Shown here: positions 11,376 through 25,649 of the stretch, piece by piece | Numbering within the stretch: position 1 is the stretch's first letter | Layout: each line of letters begins with the position of its first letter | Origin: Isoperla grammatica | Lineage: Eukaryota > Arthropoda > Insecta > Plecoptera > Perlodidae | Reading direction: 5' to 3' | Length of the DNA stretch: 64,000 nt | Assembly: GCA_945910005.1 (NCBI GenBank) | Contig: OX246738.1 | Location: 26,885,303-26,949,302, forward strand | The notes under the pieces: generated by a model | What the model was told of the DNA's origin: nothing | Seen by the model: the letters and a program-made list of their open reading frames with translations, nothing else | Databases searched by the model: none | Position numbers and translations under genes: made by a program

Positions 11376-14300
11376 TTTCATGTGTATGCAAAGAGGCCGT
11401 TTGAAACGATGTGGACACGTAGTCTACTCCTGTGAATATGGTGCAAAGGAGGGAAGGTTAAACGGCAAGGGGTGGTGCAACCTTCGATTGACGGTTTCTC
11501 CGTTAACGTGTACTGATGGGGCTGTCGATTGCAAGAAGATCGATACGGTGAATAAAAAGTCAAGAACGACTTGTCTCCTTCCGCTCGACCCCAGTCACAG
11601 AACAGAGCCCCCCCCCCCCCCCCACCACCGGGCTAGCCTTAGATAGATTAGCACACACGAAGACGATACATACATGTGATGTGTTGTATGAATCATGAGG
11701 GCCAATTCAGTTGTGTTTAATTAGGGGCTTATTATTTATTTAATACAAATATAATTAATTATTGTTGCAAGTGTATTTCAATTATGAAGAACGACAATGA
11801 ATATGTACGACGAGGAAATTCTACATTTTGTGTGAAAAACATTGGTGTTATATATAGCTGAACCACACAATAAGTGGCCAATCAATCAATCTCGATAGAG
11901 ATCTCATCAGCTCAGCGTAGCGTGCGATACACTATATTATTATGTTTAGAATGTATTGTATTTTATTTTTTATTTTATTTATGTATTTTAATATGTGGGT
12001 GCGCTACACACTATTATTAGGTTAGTATTTATGACATTTCTGTTTGTTTGGGAAAAAGTAGACTTACTTTCATGTCATGCCAAAGTATTATTCAATCATA
12101 ACGCCTATGCCCTAATGTTACTCCACTAATCACTCCCCTTAGAAGCTATTATGGTATTTTGTCATACAAAGCAGGCCTCGATCATACATTCTTTTCCAAA
12201 TATTATTACTGTACTACTGTTACGCCCCTCATACTATTAAAGCAGTGAAGTTTTTGATTTGATTATTAATTTTGGTAAGAGCCTGCGGTAGCAGAAAGTG
12301 ACTTTTAACATCGAAGGTGGGAAGATACACAAAACATCAGGGTCTGCAGAAACGGGAACAAATTTAATATGCAAAGTTCAGTACGTTTGGATTAAATGCA
12401 ATAATAGATATTATTGTAGTATCGTATTATTGTAGTATTATTGTAGTATTATTGTATATTGTAGTAGTATCGTACGTACTCGACAGCAGATTCCTTATAC
12501 ATCGCGGGGGTAAGGGGAGTCCTGCATGGGAGGGCAGTGATACGGCCAAGTGGGAGGGAAAGGGAAGGGACAAGGTCCCCTTTTATCGAAGCTCTTACGA
12601 CTATGTGGCCTGGGCCTATTCTACCCCGGGCCCATACGGGTCACAGAGAAGTTGGGAAGGAATGTATGACTAGGTCCTGTGTCATACATACGGACATCAT
12701 ACATTAGCGTAAAAGTCTATACTGACGGGTACAATGTTAGTGAAGGAATTAGCCTGCCAGCCCTGTTCGGGAGAAAACACAATCAATCAACATGGGGAAC
12801 TGAGATGGAAATTGTCGTATTTGTCACGCTGGGTATCAACGTAAGAGTTTGTCGTTGTAGAAGATAAGTGGGGGTGCTGCACCCCCACAGGACGCAATAC
12901 GTATGCGCGCCTCGCACCACACCATGCGCAGGGATGGATCACAAGTAAAGCGTGCGAGAGTCTTGGATTACTGGACGGGCGAGGGACGTTAAATAAACAT
13001 AATTACGCAGTTACGCTTAATCAATTTCCTGAAATGAAGCGTTAATTACTGGAACAAAACCATTAATCAAAATGAGATGTTGCGCTAGAAATCGGCAGAG
13101 AACTTCCCCGGCCTATGTTTGTAGGGGACTGTTCTTCCCTGCCAGCACGCAATGAACAGCGAGCTAAGTACTTCACCGTGGAGCCGGAGAGAGACATATC
13201 TTTCTACTTCACTGCTTGTAGCGAGGGTGTTGGTCAGGCTCGAATGGACAATTTTACGCTGTCATTTTGTAATTTTAGTAAATTATTTTTGAAAGAAAGG
13301 AATGAGGTCTCTTTATTTTATAAGTATAAACAAAGCTCCATGATTGTTCTCCAAAAAGTTCAAACTTGTGTCAGTCATAAAAACCGAAATACGGGAGTTA
13401 TGAGTTTAAAAATGCATTCCTCATTCAAAGCTCAACAAATTTCATTGATAACAGTCTTAATCGAACCGTAATACTACTTTTATCTTATAACGAGATGGAA
13501 TGGTCATACATATGCGTGTTCCCGGTGCGTTCCGGCTCAATCTGAGCCCTGTTGTTGGTTCCGAAGACCACCACCAGGCGAATGTTTCAAGTAGAAACAA
13601 AAGTGCAATTTTGAGCTCTTTACAAGTCACAACGATACCAGAGCGAAAAACTGAAAACTCACGACTTGTCAGCTTTAGATTGCCGATGGTGTCAATCGTC
13701 GGCAATACACGTATGAACTTATCTCCTACTAGTTACAATTCCGAAAATACTAGGGATCATCTTGGATATAACGTCAGCTTTGTTTACTTTAGCGAGGATC
13801 AACACATTTGCCGCGCGTCGTCCGAAACGTCAGCATGTTTCCTGCGGGAGCAAAGAGTTGGTGTGGCGGCTGTCACCCACTTATCCACGCATGACAGCTG
13901 AACGCTAGCTCTATTATTCCGGGGTATTAGGTTCGCGGCAATCGATACGCGATGAGGGTCGGTTATCAAAGACCAAGAGATTATGTGTTGAGGTGCACAG
14001 CAAGCACATCTATCGTTCAAAAGGGAGGGATGCTACGTCCGCACTCGCTGTCAGCAAACTTCAATAAAATATACTTTTCGACTGAAAGCAATATTTACGC
14101 GAGAATTGCTCCCAATATTGAAATAGCTTATTTCTGTGGTGCGCCCGAAGGGAATAGGGCTTCTGAGCTTAACTCCCCCACCCCTCTAAAGCCCGAAGCT
14201 CGATCATCAGAAAGCTTCGCACAAGTCTAACTTTATAGTAAAACCTTTTCTATACCACAAGCGCCGAATTCCATTTTACCCGAAACGTAGAGCGCTAAAC

Positions 14301-14671
14301 ACCAACATCCTGTAATCCTGATGCCAATCATCCCCCCCCCCCCCCCTACCCGCGTTCCATCATGCAATCAACATACGGGGTCTCGTTACCCGATACTCAG
14401 ATATTTCTAGTTGTTTTCAAGTAGTTTCCGGACACTTGAGCTAATGCATGTGGCATGCCTGAACCATAAGCCTTACTTATGGGTACATTTTGACTCCCCC
14501 CCTCCCATCATTTCCCCGCCCTGTGGAAGCTCCCCTATCCTGCCTGGGTGCAAGATGCAAATATAGAAAAAAATAGATGTTGCGCTTGCATATTACAAAG
14601 TTACAAGCGGGGGTGTATTCCTGAAATTTCTGCGAGGGGCGGACACGCTGTCTGTACTATTTACCATTTAA

Positions 14672-14690
14672 CCCCCCCCCCCCCCCCCCC
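14672..14690. repeat. poly(C) tract
   Basis: An uninterrupted run of 19 C. Confidence 0.95.
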
Positions 14691-15399
14691 ACACCGGCGA
14701 CTCATAGCCCTGTAGCTCTGATTACAATTCTACAAGATTTGAAATATAATAATCTCACACATGAAATTTTGTTCTTCCCTACACTTTTACCGCGGGGAAA
14801 AAATCGCATTTTTATGTGGATAAGAAAAGTTTAAAAAAATACCGAATTATCTATTTATTAAGAATGTTATAGACTGGAGTAGGACACATTCAAGGCACAC
14901 GCGCTTGTCCCCGGCTTGATATGAGAGTATAGGGAGGGACATACTCATGGTGGCCGATGTTTAACTATAGGAACACAGCGTCTCCTCGTGTCCCCTCGAC
15001 TATAACCCTGCATGGTTATATACAAGCTCTTGTTCACTTACAGTAAACGGTGAAACGGAATAGGAATAAGGTCGATGCATGGCATTACCGCAATGTGACG
15101 GACTGACAGTTGAAAAGAACGTCAGCAACTCATGATTGACGTTCCTTCGAGCGCACGCTGTGCATCCACCTTTGAGTGTCTGACTGAAACCACTCAAACG
15201 TTTTACTACTTTTAATTCAGCAAAACGTCACTGACAGACTCAGCTCAGCTCAGCCTCAGGCAATTGGACGTCGGTCGTCTCGTGGTTTAGGGGGACGTAA
15301 TATGGACGGGACTCGGCTAGCTGTTGTTTTAGTAGTGGTCGTATTCCAGAAGACGCGTGGATGACGGTTGTTATAAAAAACCAATGCCTTGTAGAACGG

Positions 15400-15422
15400 T
15401 TTTTTTTTTTTTTTTTTTTTTT
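15400..15422. repeat. poly(T) tract
   Basis: A run of about 22 T, the longest A or T homopolymer noticed. It could be the tail of a reverse-oriented retroposed copy, but no matching body was recognised. Confidence 0.9.
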
Positions 15423-16123
15423 ATAATTGTGTATATATTGCACAGTTTAAAAGTTCTGTACTTGCATGTTCATCACATACACCTAAAACTACTAGAATTT
15501 ACCGTTTTGTGTACATGACATTTCAAATGCAATTTTATCAACATTTTGGAATGAAAACGATAATTTCTTACGATTGGGTGTAGTCTATAGTCCCTACTCA
15601 ATACTTTCTATTTATTTTCTTTGACTTTCTAACATCTAGCAACATCTTCTCATTCAGTTGCACAATTGTATCCACATATTATTTTATACTTTACTTTTCA
15701 CTGTTCATTCATGTTTTCGCGTTTTGAAGATACGAACGAAACCCCTCAAGGGTATCTGCTAAAAAACATGCCTGTCGTATCACTATTTTCAAGTAGCTAG
15801 ATTCGAAGTTCTAACTATATTCCTAATAATTTGCCTGCACTGTCAGCTAGCTTGTAGCGATCATAGATACGTATTGAACGTGATATTTTGTTTCTAGTTC
15901 ATGCTCAAATTGCGTGTAATCACGTATGCAATTTTTCAATGTTCAATTTGCACTTGTGGAAATGAATTTCTGTTGCAAAATTGATGGTAATAAATTGTAT
16001 CCAAACTCCCGTGATCATGTTGAAGTAGAAGTAGTACGGTTGCGTGGAACGTGTGCCAGGATTAAAACAGTCGGATGCGTTGCCCACACGTTCACCTGTT
16101 TGATTCTCACCCTCGGAGGTTTG

Positions 16124-16142
16124 CCCCCCCCCCCCCCCCCCC
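16124..16142. repeat. poly(C) tract
   Basis: An uninterrupted run of 19 C, followed by further C-rich sequence to about 16160. Confidence 0.95.
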
Positions 16143-17666
16143 ACCCCGCCCCTCGCCCCACGAGCGCGTCAACGCGTGCTACAGAAGGGGCTGCCTGCCT
16201 GTTATCTACGAGATCGATCAGCCGAGATAATTAAAATGCTGTTTGCATAAATCAGGTCCTCTTCCTTTCGTTCGTTCGTTGCAGCGAAAAGGCAAGGAAT
16301 GCTATCGAGGGGTACTTCGTGAATAAAAAGTTCGTATATTAAATTTTGAACTGTTGTGACAAAATTACGTTATCGTTTTACTACAAGTTCTAATTCTAAG
16401 TGGATAAGGCTAAGCTAAAGCTAAGCTTCCAGTTACCCGTCCGTATGCAATAATGAGTGTTCTCCGCAGGAAAAAGAGTCCAATGGTTGTTTAAAATCAT
16501 TGCTGAGGGTAATGTATTTCCAGGGTAGTCACAACTCACAACAAATGTGGGTTCGGGGGCTTGCCCCGAAAACATGTTTTGATCTTAGATTCGTTTTCGT
16601 GAGTTATAGAGGTTTTTAAAGCCGTTATATTGTTGCTTTTTTGGTAAGAGCATTTCTTATTTTATTTTAATCAAACATTATTTTTCATTTTTTGTATGTA
16701 GGCCTATATTGCTACAATGGATTAAGTCGACAACTTTAATATGTGTTGTGACATACGTGCCTAACCATGCGTTCGTTCAGCCTGAGACCGTGTCTCAATG
16801 CTTCGTAGTCATCTAAATACTAAATAGTACCCAGGCAACAATGATCAACAATGAAAGTGACGTTTTTTAAAAAAAATTTCTTGATATCATTTTTGTTCTG
16901 GCGGTCCAGGCCTGGGGAGAACACTGCAATAATAGCTAAATGTGATTTTTCGTATGTGAAGACACGCTTCCCGTCCGTTGAATATTATATCCATCCGAGG
17001 GCTGCAGTGTTTGTGAATGTTTAGATGGATGTGACCAACGCGCCATGATTTATGTTACTGTTTCGGTCTCCGGCTACGGCATAATTGCATTTTAACTGAG
17101 CATTTTTCAGATGGAAATGAATAAAATGTCTTTATGGCGTAACACAACGTTGAACCCGCTGCTTTGGGAGGTGGAACGGCAACAAGAAATATCAGTTTCA
17201 ACTTAATAACATGCACAAGCGAAAGATAACGGCTTATCGGCTGTGGAGGCAGACAATATGTTCTATGGAGTGTGGAAAATGGTCTTCGATCATCGGGGTG
17301 TCGTTGAAAGCAAAGTAATTTATTTCATCCCTCGGGAAACTGTTGGCAACCCTGTTTTCATCCAGCAGTAGCTTTTATGGCTTAGCAAGAAAAACGAGCC
17401 GCTAAAATAGACAATGCGTTGCTTGGTGTAAATTGTGCCTTGTACCGATATTAGGCGATATGTATTTGTGTATTTGCTGCTCACAGTTGTACAGCAGTAG
17501 TACAGTCACATCCACAGCCGGTATAAATTATTTCAAAGTTGCTGTTATGTTTGCTGATCTAGTATTTTGTTGCATTTAAGTCAAACATTGGCATACAATT
17601 AGTAATATGCGCATGTTACCATATGCGCGAATTATTATTATGGTTATTATTAAATTAATTAATTAG

Positions 17667-17876
<210 letters not shown>

Positions 17877-19617
17877 TACTTATTATTTTATAATTGCAAT
17901 TGATACGTTTTGTTAACTTTTATGAAATACAGTACTACATCATGCAGCCTGTGGGTTTGAACTCGTGCCGCATGATGCTAGAAACAATTGGACAAAGGCT
18001 CGAGCGCATGAAACAAAGCCCGCCGGCCAATGAGAGCGCTTCAACTCAAGGCATGGACCATCTTCTCTTGTCAGAAGCCCGACCATTGCGCAAAGAGACT
18101 CCACGACAAAAGCTCAATGGGCTTTAAACATTTATGGCCCTTGAGTGACACAGCAGAAGCCGTCGCTCGCCGTCCACATTCCGTAATCCTTATGCAAATC
18201 GGCTCTTTTGGGCGTTTTCGCGTCTCTCGAGCTTTGAGTCGATCCACTTGGTCGAACACGAACAATCGACTGTTGTATCGATACTCGACTCAAGTGATGG
18301 ATCGCCGCATTGTTCTCGAGTCCATGATGATCACTTACTTCCCGAGTTTAGCGTGTAACCTACGACACCGCTTTCACCTCTGCCAATCAGGCGACACCGT
18401 GTGAATGTTTGTTTTCAATTATTTTTAATTCAATATACTTGAATTTGATGCTTACAAACAGAACGATTTATCGTCTATAACAGTATACAGTTTTTGAGTT
18501 TGAAGTCAGTTTTATTTCCAAACCAAAAATTCCTATTTTTTGTGTTATACAGCTGTGTGGAATATTCTAAATGAATCCGACGCAGATAACGGATTCAATC
18601 AGTTATCTGTGGTTCCGATTTTCCAGGACGACACAAAATATTGAGATACGTCATAATGTGGTTCCGTTTGAACGAAATGAGATATGAACAATATTTATAT
18701 TTAGTCAGTATATAGGATATTTGTTTTGTATGTTTTTGAAGCAGTGCTCTGATTGATGTGATTTCTGAAACCTCTCCACCAACTCAGAATTTCCACAGTA
18801 TCAAAGCTTGATAACTAAAACAGACAGGACTTTTTCGTGATTCATCTTGGAAACTCCACGATGATATTTGGGCTTTACGTTGGGAATCTCCTCGAGTTTG
18901 TTGACCATGGAGGGTCAGTTCATACTCGCCATGGGTGTATAATCTATTCACGATCGACATAACATTTCCCATTGAAACTAAACAAGTAAATTATGCAACG
19001 TTGCTGGTTCTCTCTCAACCATTCGAACAAATCTTCGAACATTTGCAACACGCTTTTTTATATATTTTTTTTTTTTTGGGACACCATATTTCAATCCATG
19101 AACTACCACGACGCGATTGAATACGCCAAGTAAATTTTGCGATTTTGCTGTTATAGTCTTGAATGAGGAGCATTTTAGAAGCCGCAATATGTATATAGGA
19201 ACGTACGTGAGAACGGAAAAGATTGTAAAGGGGGAGGCAGTACAATTAAAACCTATTGAAACAATACGATATCTTGTGGGGCGAAACGCTTCCATTATAT
19301 CGGAAGTTGTTATTCAATATTAATCTGTTCTCCGTTTCTACATGTGTATTCATTTCGATTAATTTCTGAGTATCAACCGGTGTCCGTTACGCCCACTCAA
19401 AACAACACTTACAACTTTCGCCCGCTTGGGTTTGAATGCTTACAACTTTATTGATTACGTCGTTTGATCGCTTGGAGTATTATAGATATACCATGTATAC
19501 TAACGTTTACGAATTATAGTTAGCCTAGTGCAATAGTATCAATTGAACGTTCTACTTCTCTACTTTCAAATGTCTACTTGAAACAGGTGTGTTAGGGAGG
19601 ATTTACGGTTTGAGCCC
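17877..19617. other. no gene seen
   Basis: Overlapping frames up to 124 codons (18030-18404) show no recognisable domain. No repeat with defined ends was found. Confidence 0.35.
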
Positions 19618-19977
19618 TTTGGTTGGTTATCTGGAAACTCCTAACACAGCGGGCGTGGCCAATTAGGCTTGTGCACTCCATAAGAGGAAGACTGCCCCAC
19701 TACTTAGAAAAGAATATATGTAAAAAAGTATGTAAATTTCATAGTTTTCACCTAAGCTAATGCTGCTAGTTAACCTAAATGGTTAATTGAAGATAGGCTA
19801 AAATTTTACGTAAAGAAGTTTGATTTAGTCCTCCCCAAAAACCCCAATTAATACCGATACAATAATAATAAGAGCTGTAAAAGTATTTATACCTTTGATT
19901 GGTTATCTGGAAATTCCTAACACAGCGGGCGTGACTAATGATCGAGGCTTGTGCCCTCTATAAGCGGATGACTGCCG
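19618..19977 (+). repeat. direct repeat pair of about 85 bp
   Basis: The block at 19618-19699 recurs at 19892-19977. Shared segments include GGTTATCTGGAAA(C/T)TCCTAA, CACAGCGGGCGTG and GGCTTGTGC(A/C)CTC(C/T)ATAAG. The copies are about 274 bp apart and about 85 percent alike by eye. They may be two copies of an unnamed repeat or an old local duplication. Confidence 0.8.
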
Positions 19978-22900
19978 TTATGAATGTGTGCAACAACGCC
20001 AGGAATCTGTTAATTTATGAGACTAGACTATAGTTACGTTGCGACTAGTATACTACAAGCAAAATAAGTGTGAAAAGTTTTGAATAGGAACTCTGGATCG
20101 AAGTGTTTCATAATATACAGGCTGACGTAGTGGTGGGGTGGGTTGCTGCGTGGAGGGAATCCCAAGGGATGGACCGAGGCAGCCGGTATGTCTGGAGTTT
20201 GCCCGTCCATCGTGGGGGAGGATGATGAAGCATACACATAATTGTATTGGCAAACGTGACGTACAGTTCGCATGTGTTGAATAGGAAGCAGTAACGAAGA
20301 CCTTCGAGAGCCAAAGTTGCAAAAATATGGGACGTAAAACCCAAATCGCCTGCTGCTCTAGTCGCACTTATTAGAACATTTTATTAGAGTGGAAATTATA
20401 AGAAATAATTGATTGAGTTACATTCCTGTGAAATTGATTTATTTTGTGATTGATTTGACAATCTTATACATCTTGACAACAATTGCCGCGGTAATCGTGT
20501 GTACTGGTATTATGTATAATGCGTCGTCGGCTGCAGGAATACGATCTTGCAAAATGACTTCAAGAGTCGCTACTGAAAGAAGTACGGACAGTGTTGTGGT
20601 ACTTCATCGCTTTACGTGCTGCAACTCCTTTTAAGTACATTTATAAATGTGTTGACGTTTAAGTACCACACGGAAAACATGAAATTGATAGATTGTATTA
20701 TTAAATTCAAAATTTAATTATCTTTTAGTCAACAACTTCGTGTATTTTAAACGGCGGCCTTAAGGTTGAAATGGGTTTTAAATTTAGACATGACAACAAA
20801 CTAGTGATTTGCATTTTTAATTTTACCTACCTTTGAATGATTAATGGATCTTGGGATTCACCAGTATCAACTAATCAATCTGTCAATTAATTAACAACTG
20901 ATGAAGTTTTAAAAGTGTAAATCCCTTTAACAGTGAAATCATTTAAAACCGCTATCTTGCTAATCTATTTTTATGTACCTATTGCCATTTGACGAAGATG
21001 GGCCGAAGGCGCATGGATTGTTTCTACAAATTACAGGGTACCAAGTAATTGTTTTTTCCCTTTTGTAGTTTAGTTAAGCTATCTTCAGTGGCCATGAGTG
21101 TAGTTAGTGTTGTTCACCTCCACATTAGATACGCCTACCTTACGTATCTGTTAAGTAACCGAGGGAGAGCGGTATTTGCAGAAATTTTGCAGCAATTTTG
21201 GCTCCATGGTGGGTGTAAACGCATTGTATAGTTCCTAAACAAGATCTTCGTCTATATAAGCCTAAGCTGCTAAACGCTATACGACCTGTAAGAAGTTGTA
21301 GTGTGCTACTTTAACAACAATAAAACCGTAGAACAAGAAATAGGTGAATACAACAGCAACACGAAACTATGCTGGCTCTAATCCCGCCATATTTAGTTGC
21401 GGTCTAAGCGTTGTTCCAACATCAGTCAAAAGTCATACTCATATGTTCATAACTCGTGATACTTCTTGCACAACTATCAACACATCCAGGTGATAATTAT
21501 TTGCGAGGGGCAAACTGCAAGTAATATGTCACATGTGTACCCTGAACAGGAGCCATATGAAATAAAATGTGAAATCGAACTTCAGTATATCCTCAATTAG
21601 CGCCAGAACATAAATATGAAGCGCTATCCCCAATACAATCAAACTTTTCAATCGTTTCTACCAACAACAAACATGTAACATGTAGCCGGCCACAGCAGTT
21701 CATGGGGATCCGCAGTGAAATATCTGTTTATTATAGCGAACAAGTTGTACAGTGGACAGTCAACTAAAACGTGAATCAAATCGGTCGATACGTATAGTGA
21801 GCTAAAGGCAAGAATCAAAAGGTGATCAAGCTTGAAGCGGTGATGATAGGCTAAACATCACACTCACACCTTACGCATCGTAGATCTACTTTTAGCCCTG
21901 CGGCTGATCACTCATGAGTGAAAGCAAGGAACCAGACGACGGCGCTGGGACGTGGCCAATAAATATGTTCCTATGCACTGCACGTGACGTTCACGTTCAA
22001 GCTACAAGGAGGATTCAAACAGGCACTGAGCTCGATTTTACTTCACACGATAACTTTCCTGCGAGGATCGGTTTTGTATAACCACAAAATGTGGGAGTGA
22101 GTCGAAAGTAGGCTTCAGTACCCACATACTCACTATGTAGGCCTAAACAGAATAGGCCTATCTAGTCTGTATACCCTTTGTATGATTAATACCCGTGATT
22201 TTTATGTACACACCAATTAAAAATATAAAATCAAGGCTTGCAATTCATCAACAAATTTTGGTATTGGCCCCTCAAAATAGACTAGACGCATTCTGGTGGC
22301 AAGATAATAAACTACTATAAGGATGAGTTTATCTGTCAATTGTTCATTGTTGCTTTATTGTTAAATCATCAATGGCGCAGATAAGGGTGTTGCTTAGCAG
22401 CGCTATGTGTTAGTTTGAGTCTCCAATAACAATTGAAAAGTAATTTTTAATTGTTATGTATTGTTGTTTTTGTTGATTTAGGGGACCGTGATGAGACAGA
22501 AATTGCCCTAGATAGTTTATTTGTATGGTTTTCAATGGTCTATTCAACAATACAGTTTTTGGATGGCAAAATCACAGGGTATATTTAATTGTGATCAAAT
22601 AACATGAGGAACGGGACAAGTTCAATGGGTTATATTCTACATGGTAAGTTTCTTAGCATCCCACCTCACCTCACCTCACATTATCTTAGATCTTAGACGA
22701 TCGCATGTACTTAATGTAAATATATGTAAGTACGGGGTACTTATTTCCTAACATGGAGGTGAACATTGTACAACACACAAGTGATTGAATATTAAAATCG
22801 TAACTAACCAACATTTAATTTCATAAGAACTAAAAGCTTTCAAATGTTGTCATCATTTTGTCAGAGTGTCATTTCGGAAACCAAATAATAATTATTCTTT

Positions 22901-23102
22901 AATTGTCATCCATGATAACAACCGTGAGGATTGCCATATTTGAAACTTTTTTAATCCAGTTTAGTTGTTACATAACTAGACGTTGGTTATAGTATAGCCA
23001 CGTTGTCGGTATTGTGTACACTGTACAGCGTTCTCAAGATATTTCTAAAGCACGTTAATTTTCCGAAAATATGTCATCCCCTAGATTAGAATGAATTGTG
23101 TT
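19978..23102. other. no gene seen
   Basis: Unassigned DNA with frames up to about 104 codons and no domain. Two TAGGCCTA octamers lie at 22138 and 22153. Confidence 0.35.
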
Positions 23103-23262
23103 CCTTCTTCTGATTGTTTCTTTGTTCCAACTTCCAATAAATATTTCCGATTTTCAAATTAATTTTATTGTGAAAGGTGTGTTGGTTACAACAGTTAAAT
23201 AAGTAAATTTAAAAAACGGAAATATTTATTGGAAGAAAGATCATTTAACTCTCTCTAATATT
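23103..23262. mobile_element. foldback MITE core (family also at 51214, 55240, 61058)
   Basis: The arms CTTCCAATAAATATTTCCG and CGGAAATATTTATTGGAAG are inverted. GTGAAAGGTGTG lies between them, like the GTGAAAGG(T/G)GT block in the longer copies. The outer arms of the family (GGTCTGTTAAAATTG and TTACATTTGGGAC) are missing here, so this is a reduced or diverged copy. Confidence 0.6.
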
Positions 23263-23920
23263 ATTTATTGAAGATTTAAAGACTTAAAGCATTTTATAGA
23301 CACATAAATGGGGGTAACCGTTTGACCAGTCAACATATACAGCCTGGAGTGTGGTGGAGGTGTAGGCAGGCGTTGAATCTAAAGCTCTGAACCGGGCTTC
23401 TGCTAATGATGACTGCGAAGGAGTCTTCGACCACAGCCCATGATTGCTTGCGTGGTGTTTACCATGTTGCGGTTTTACACATAACTGGTTCGCGGAATGC
23501 GAGATTGATTATCGAGCGTTTTGTCCACCTCAACACCGCTCACACTCGTATGAAATATCATCGACTTTTTATCGTTTTACCGTAAACTGGTTCGTATTGT
23601 TGCTATCCTCGCGTTACACTATGCGTCCAAAGTCCGTCAACCCTTGCAGGAGGTTCGGAATAGTTCGTCGAGCCTCTGCTAGGGGATTACGGACTGGACT
23701 CGTATCATGCCGTAAACTGGTGCGTATTGTAGAGTGCTAAAAGCACCTACGTTACAGCCACGTGTTACTTGGAACCAAATCGTGGAACCAATGGACGTAG
23801 GTCCGAATCTTAGTAAAATATGTCCTCCAAGCAATGAATGACAACAGCAAGTGCGATTTGCTCAGGACTCAACAGCACACTGTACGCATACATGAGTACA
23901 AGAACATAATCGTGCATTAA
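23263..23920. other. no gene seen; 20-bp direct repeat
   Basis: CCGTAAACTGGTTCGTATTG near 23580 recurs with one change near 23710. A 98-codon frame crosses it without a recognisable domain. Confidence 0.4.
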
Positions 23921-24067
23921 GGTCCAGTCTTACAATGTCCCAGTAACTACTTATTCGTCGAATAGCTAGTTTTCTCCATGACAACCACCAATCAAAAGTC
24001 TTGAAATCCTCCAAATAGCTTAATTGCTACAAATAACTTTCTTATTAGAAGATTGTAAGACCGGCCC
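23921..24067. mobile_element. PIF/Harbinger-type MITE (147 bp)
   Basis: Inverted termini GGTCCAGTCTTACAATGT (left) and AGATTGTAAGACCGGCCC (right) match at 15 of 18 positions. The 3-bp duplication TAA flanks both sides (23918-23920 and 24068-24070). A TWA duplication with GG-starting termini is characteristic of PIF/Harbinger elements. There is no coding capacity. Confidence 0.8.
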
Positions 24068-24375
24068 TAAGACAAAGAAAAACTATAAAGCTCCATTCTG
24101 AAAACGACAATAAGTAAAGTTGAATTATAATTGGCCGTACGTAATTGGCCGTATACGTACGGGCTACGGGTGATATCGTCATAGACATCAAACATGGCTC
24201 TAGTCTATTCTATTGAAATGACGCAAGGGTGTTCATAATCATCGATCGTCGAATTCGAAATTGAAACGTTGTTCGTCGCGTGAAGAAGAAAAGTTTCTCT
24301 TGGGGAGAAATGGTCGACAATCGACTCGGTTTAAAGTTATTTACTAATTAATGCCAAGGCCTGCTCAAAAGCTTT

Positions 24376-24473
24376 GTTCGCCTGTCTTATACTGGGTCTT
24401 ACACTAGCTAAATAGCCAGTGTAATAATTTCTTGCACTGGCTATAACTGTGTAAGTTTTAATTACAGGCGAAC
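24376..24473. mobile_element. short foldback element (98 bp)
   Basis: The arms GTTCGCCTGT and ACAGGCGAAC are perfect. Inner blocks TTACAC/GTGTAA and ATAGCCAGTG/CACTGGCTAT continue the symmetry to a central loop. Flanking GCT triplets could be a 3-bp duplication but are too short to be sure. Probably a MITE. Confidence 0.65.
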
Positions 24474-24595
24474 GCTACAAAAATATTTACACCGATCTTA
24501 CACGGATAGAAAATAATTATAAGTATTGACAGCCTTGTAAGCTCAGAGTGAAGCATCCGGACACAGATAAGGGATGTATTAAAATTAAAAGCAAG

Positions 24596-24645
24596 GTCCG
24601 TCGATCTCCTGGCGGAGGTTCGGTGGGACTACGGACCTGAATTAA
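24596..24645. other. small nested inverted repeat
   Basis: AGGTCCGT and ACGGACCT pair around an inner CTCC...GGAG hairpin. Function unknown; possibly a fragment of a larger element. Confidence 0.5.
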
Positions 24646-25276
24646 AAGTACATACTCAATTTGTCTTTCTTTCGACATGAATAACACAAATATGAAGAAA
24701 TTGTTTTAATTGTGGAAGTAATTCGAACTATTTTTGGACATAATAGACCTTAGGTAAAGATGGTATAACGAGCTACTGGGAAACGAGTTTCTATGCGAAT
24801 ATAGTATGTCCTTGTAAACGGTAGACCTCCACATATATTCTACTTTTTGTATATGTATTTTTTTTTGCAAACTTGCACGTGCTTCTACATGCTTAACAAT
24901 ATAATATCCAGTCCACATAAATATATAGACGTACAGATTAGTTATTTGGAAATGTTGTGTTTAATTGGTTCACTTGTGTTATACGGATTAGCATTTCTTG
25001 TTTCAGTGTATTATACGCAGAGTGGACAATAGATTGAAAACCAAAAATACTTTATCTTTCAATGTGCGGGTGTTCTAAATTTAAACTCGATCGGTTAGCA
25101 GACCGCCGAGGCGTAAACAGTCATAGGCCATAACCTGTGTCATAACTAAAACCAATGCACAATAGTGGTGACCCAACCGTAGGCCCCATCCCATCGCAAA
25201 GCCTTTCGAGGTCGCGACGCAAGAGTTGACGATCAATGGGAATTCTTCCGTCCTATGCGTCGTGTTCAGCCGTCTT

Positions 25277-25337
25277 CGTTGTAGTTGTAGTTGTAGTTGT
25301 AGTTGTAGTTGTAGTTGTAGTTGTAGTTGTAGTTGTA
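25277..25337. repeat. (GTAGTT)n hexanucleotide array
   Basis: About ten copies of GTAGTT. The poly-valine and QL-repeat reading frames over it (25236-25529 on + and 25081-25395 on -) come from the repeat. Confidence 0.95.
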
Positions 25338-25649
25338 GTAGGTAGACAAAAGAACGAGACAATACCATGCGGGAAGAATGTAGTGCGAAACACATACACG
25401 CATGCAGAAATCATGCTAGGAGATAAATCACGTAACCAACTGTATATACGTATCCGAGCGAGGCCAGTGATGCTGAATATTTGCAGACCTTGTATTGTGC
25501 ATAGTCGTAGGTCTAACGACTTGTGGTAAATTGTTTAACATAAATATAATGTAAGTATATTAATTCATTTTTATTATAAAAGTTAAACAACAAATTAAGT
25601 GTTTTTAATGATCTATTAATTGTTCGTTTCCTGGTTATCAATTTTTATT

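Larger units (their letters stand above)
11376..17666. other. no gene supported; several homopolymer tracts
   Basis: This stretch holds poly(C) tracts at 11608-11623, 14332-14346, 14672-14690 and 16124-16142, a poly(T) tract at about 15400-15422, and a small G/C hairpin TTCGGGG...CCCCGAA near 16551-16569. Reading frames up to 133 codons (13500-13901) show no known domain. The segment near 12230-12270, ending in a TTTTTGATTTGATT-like sequence, may be an old retroelement tail, but that is a guess. Confidence 0.4.
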
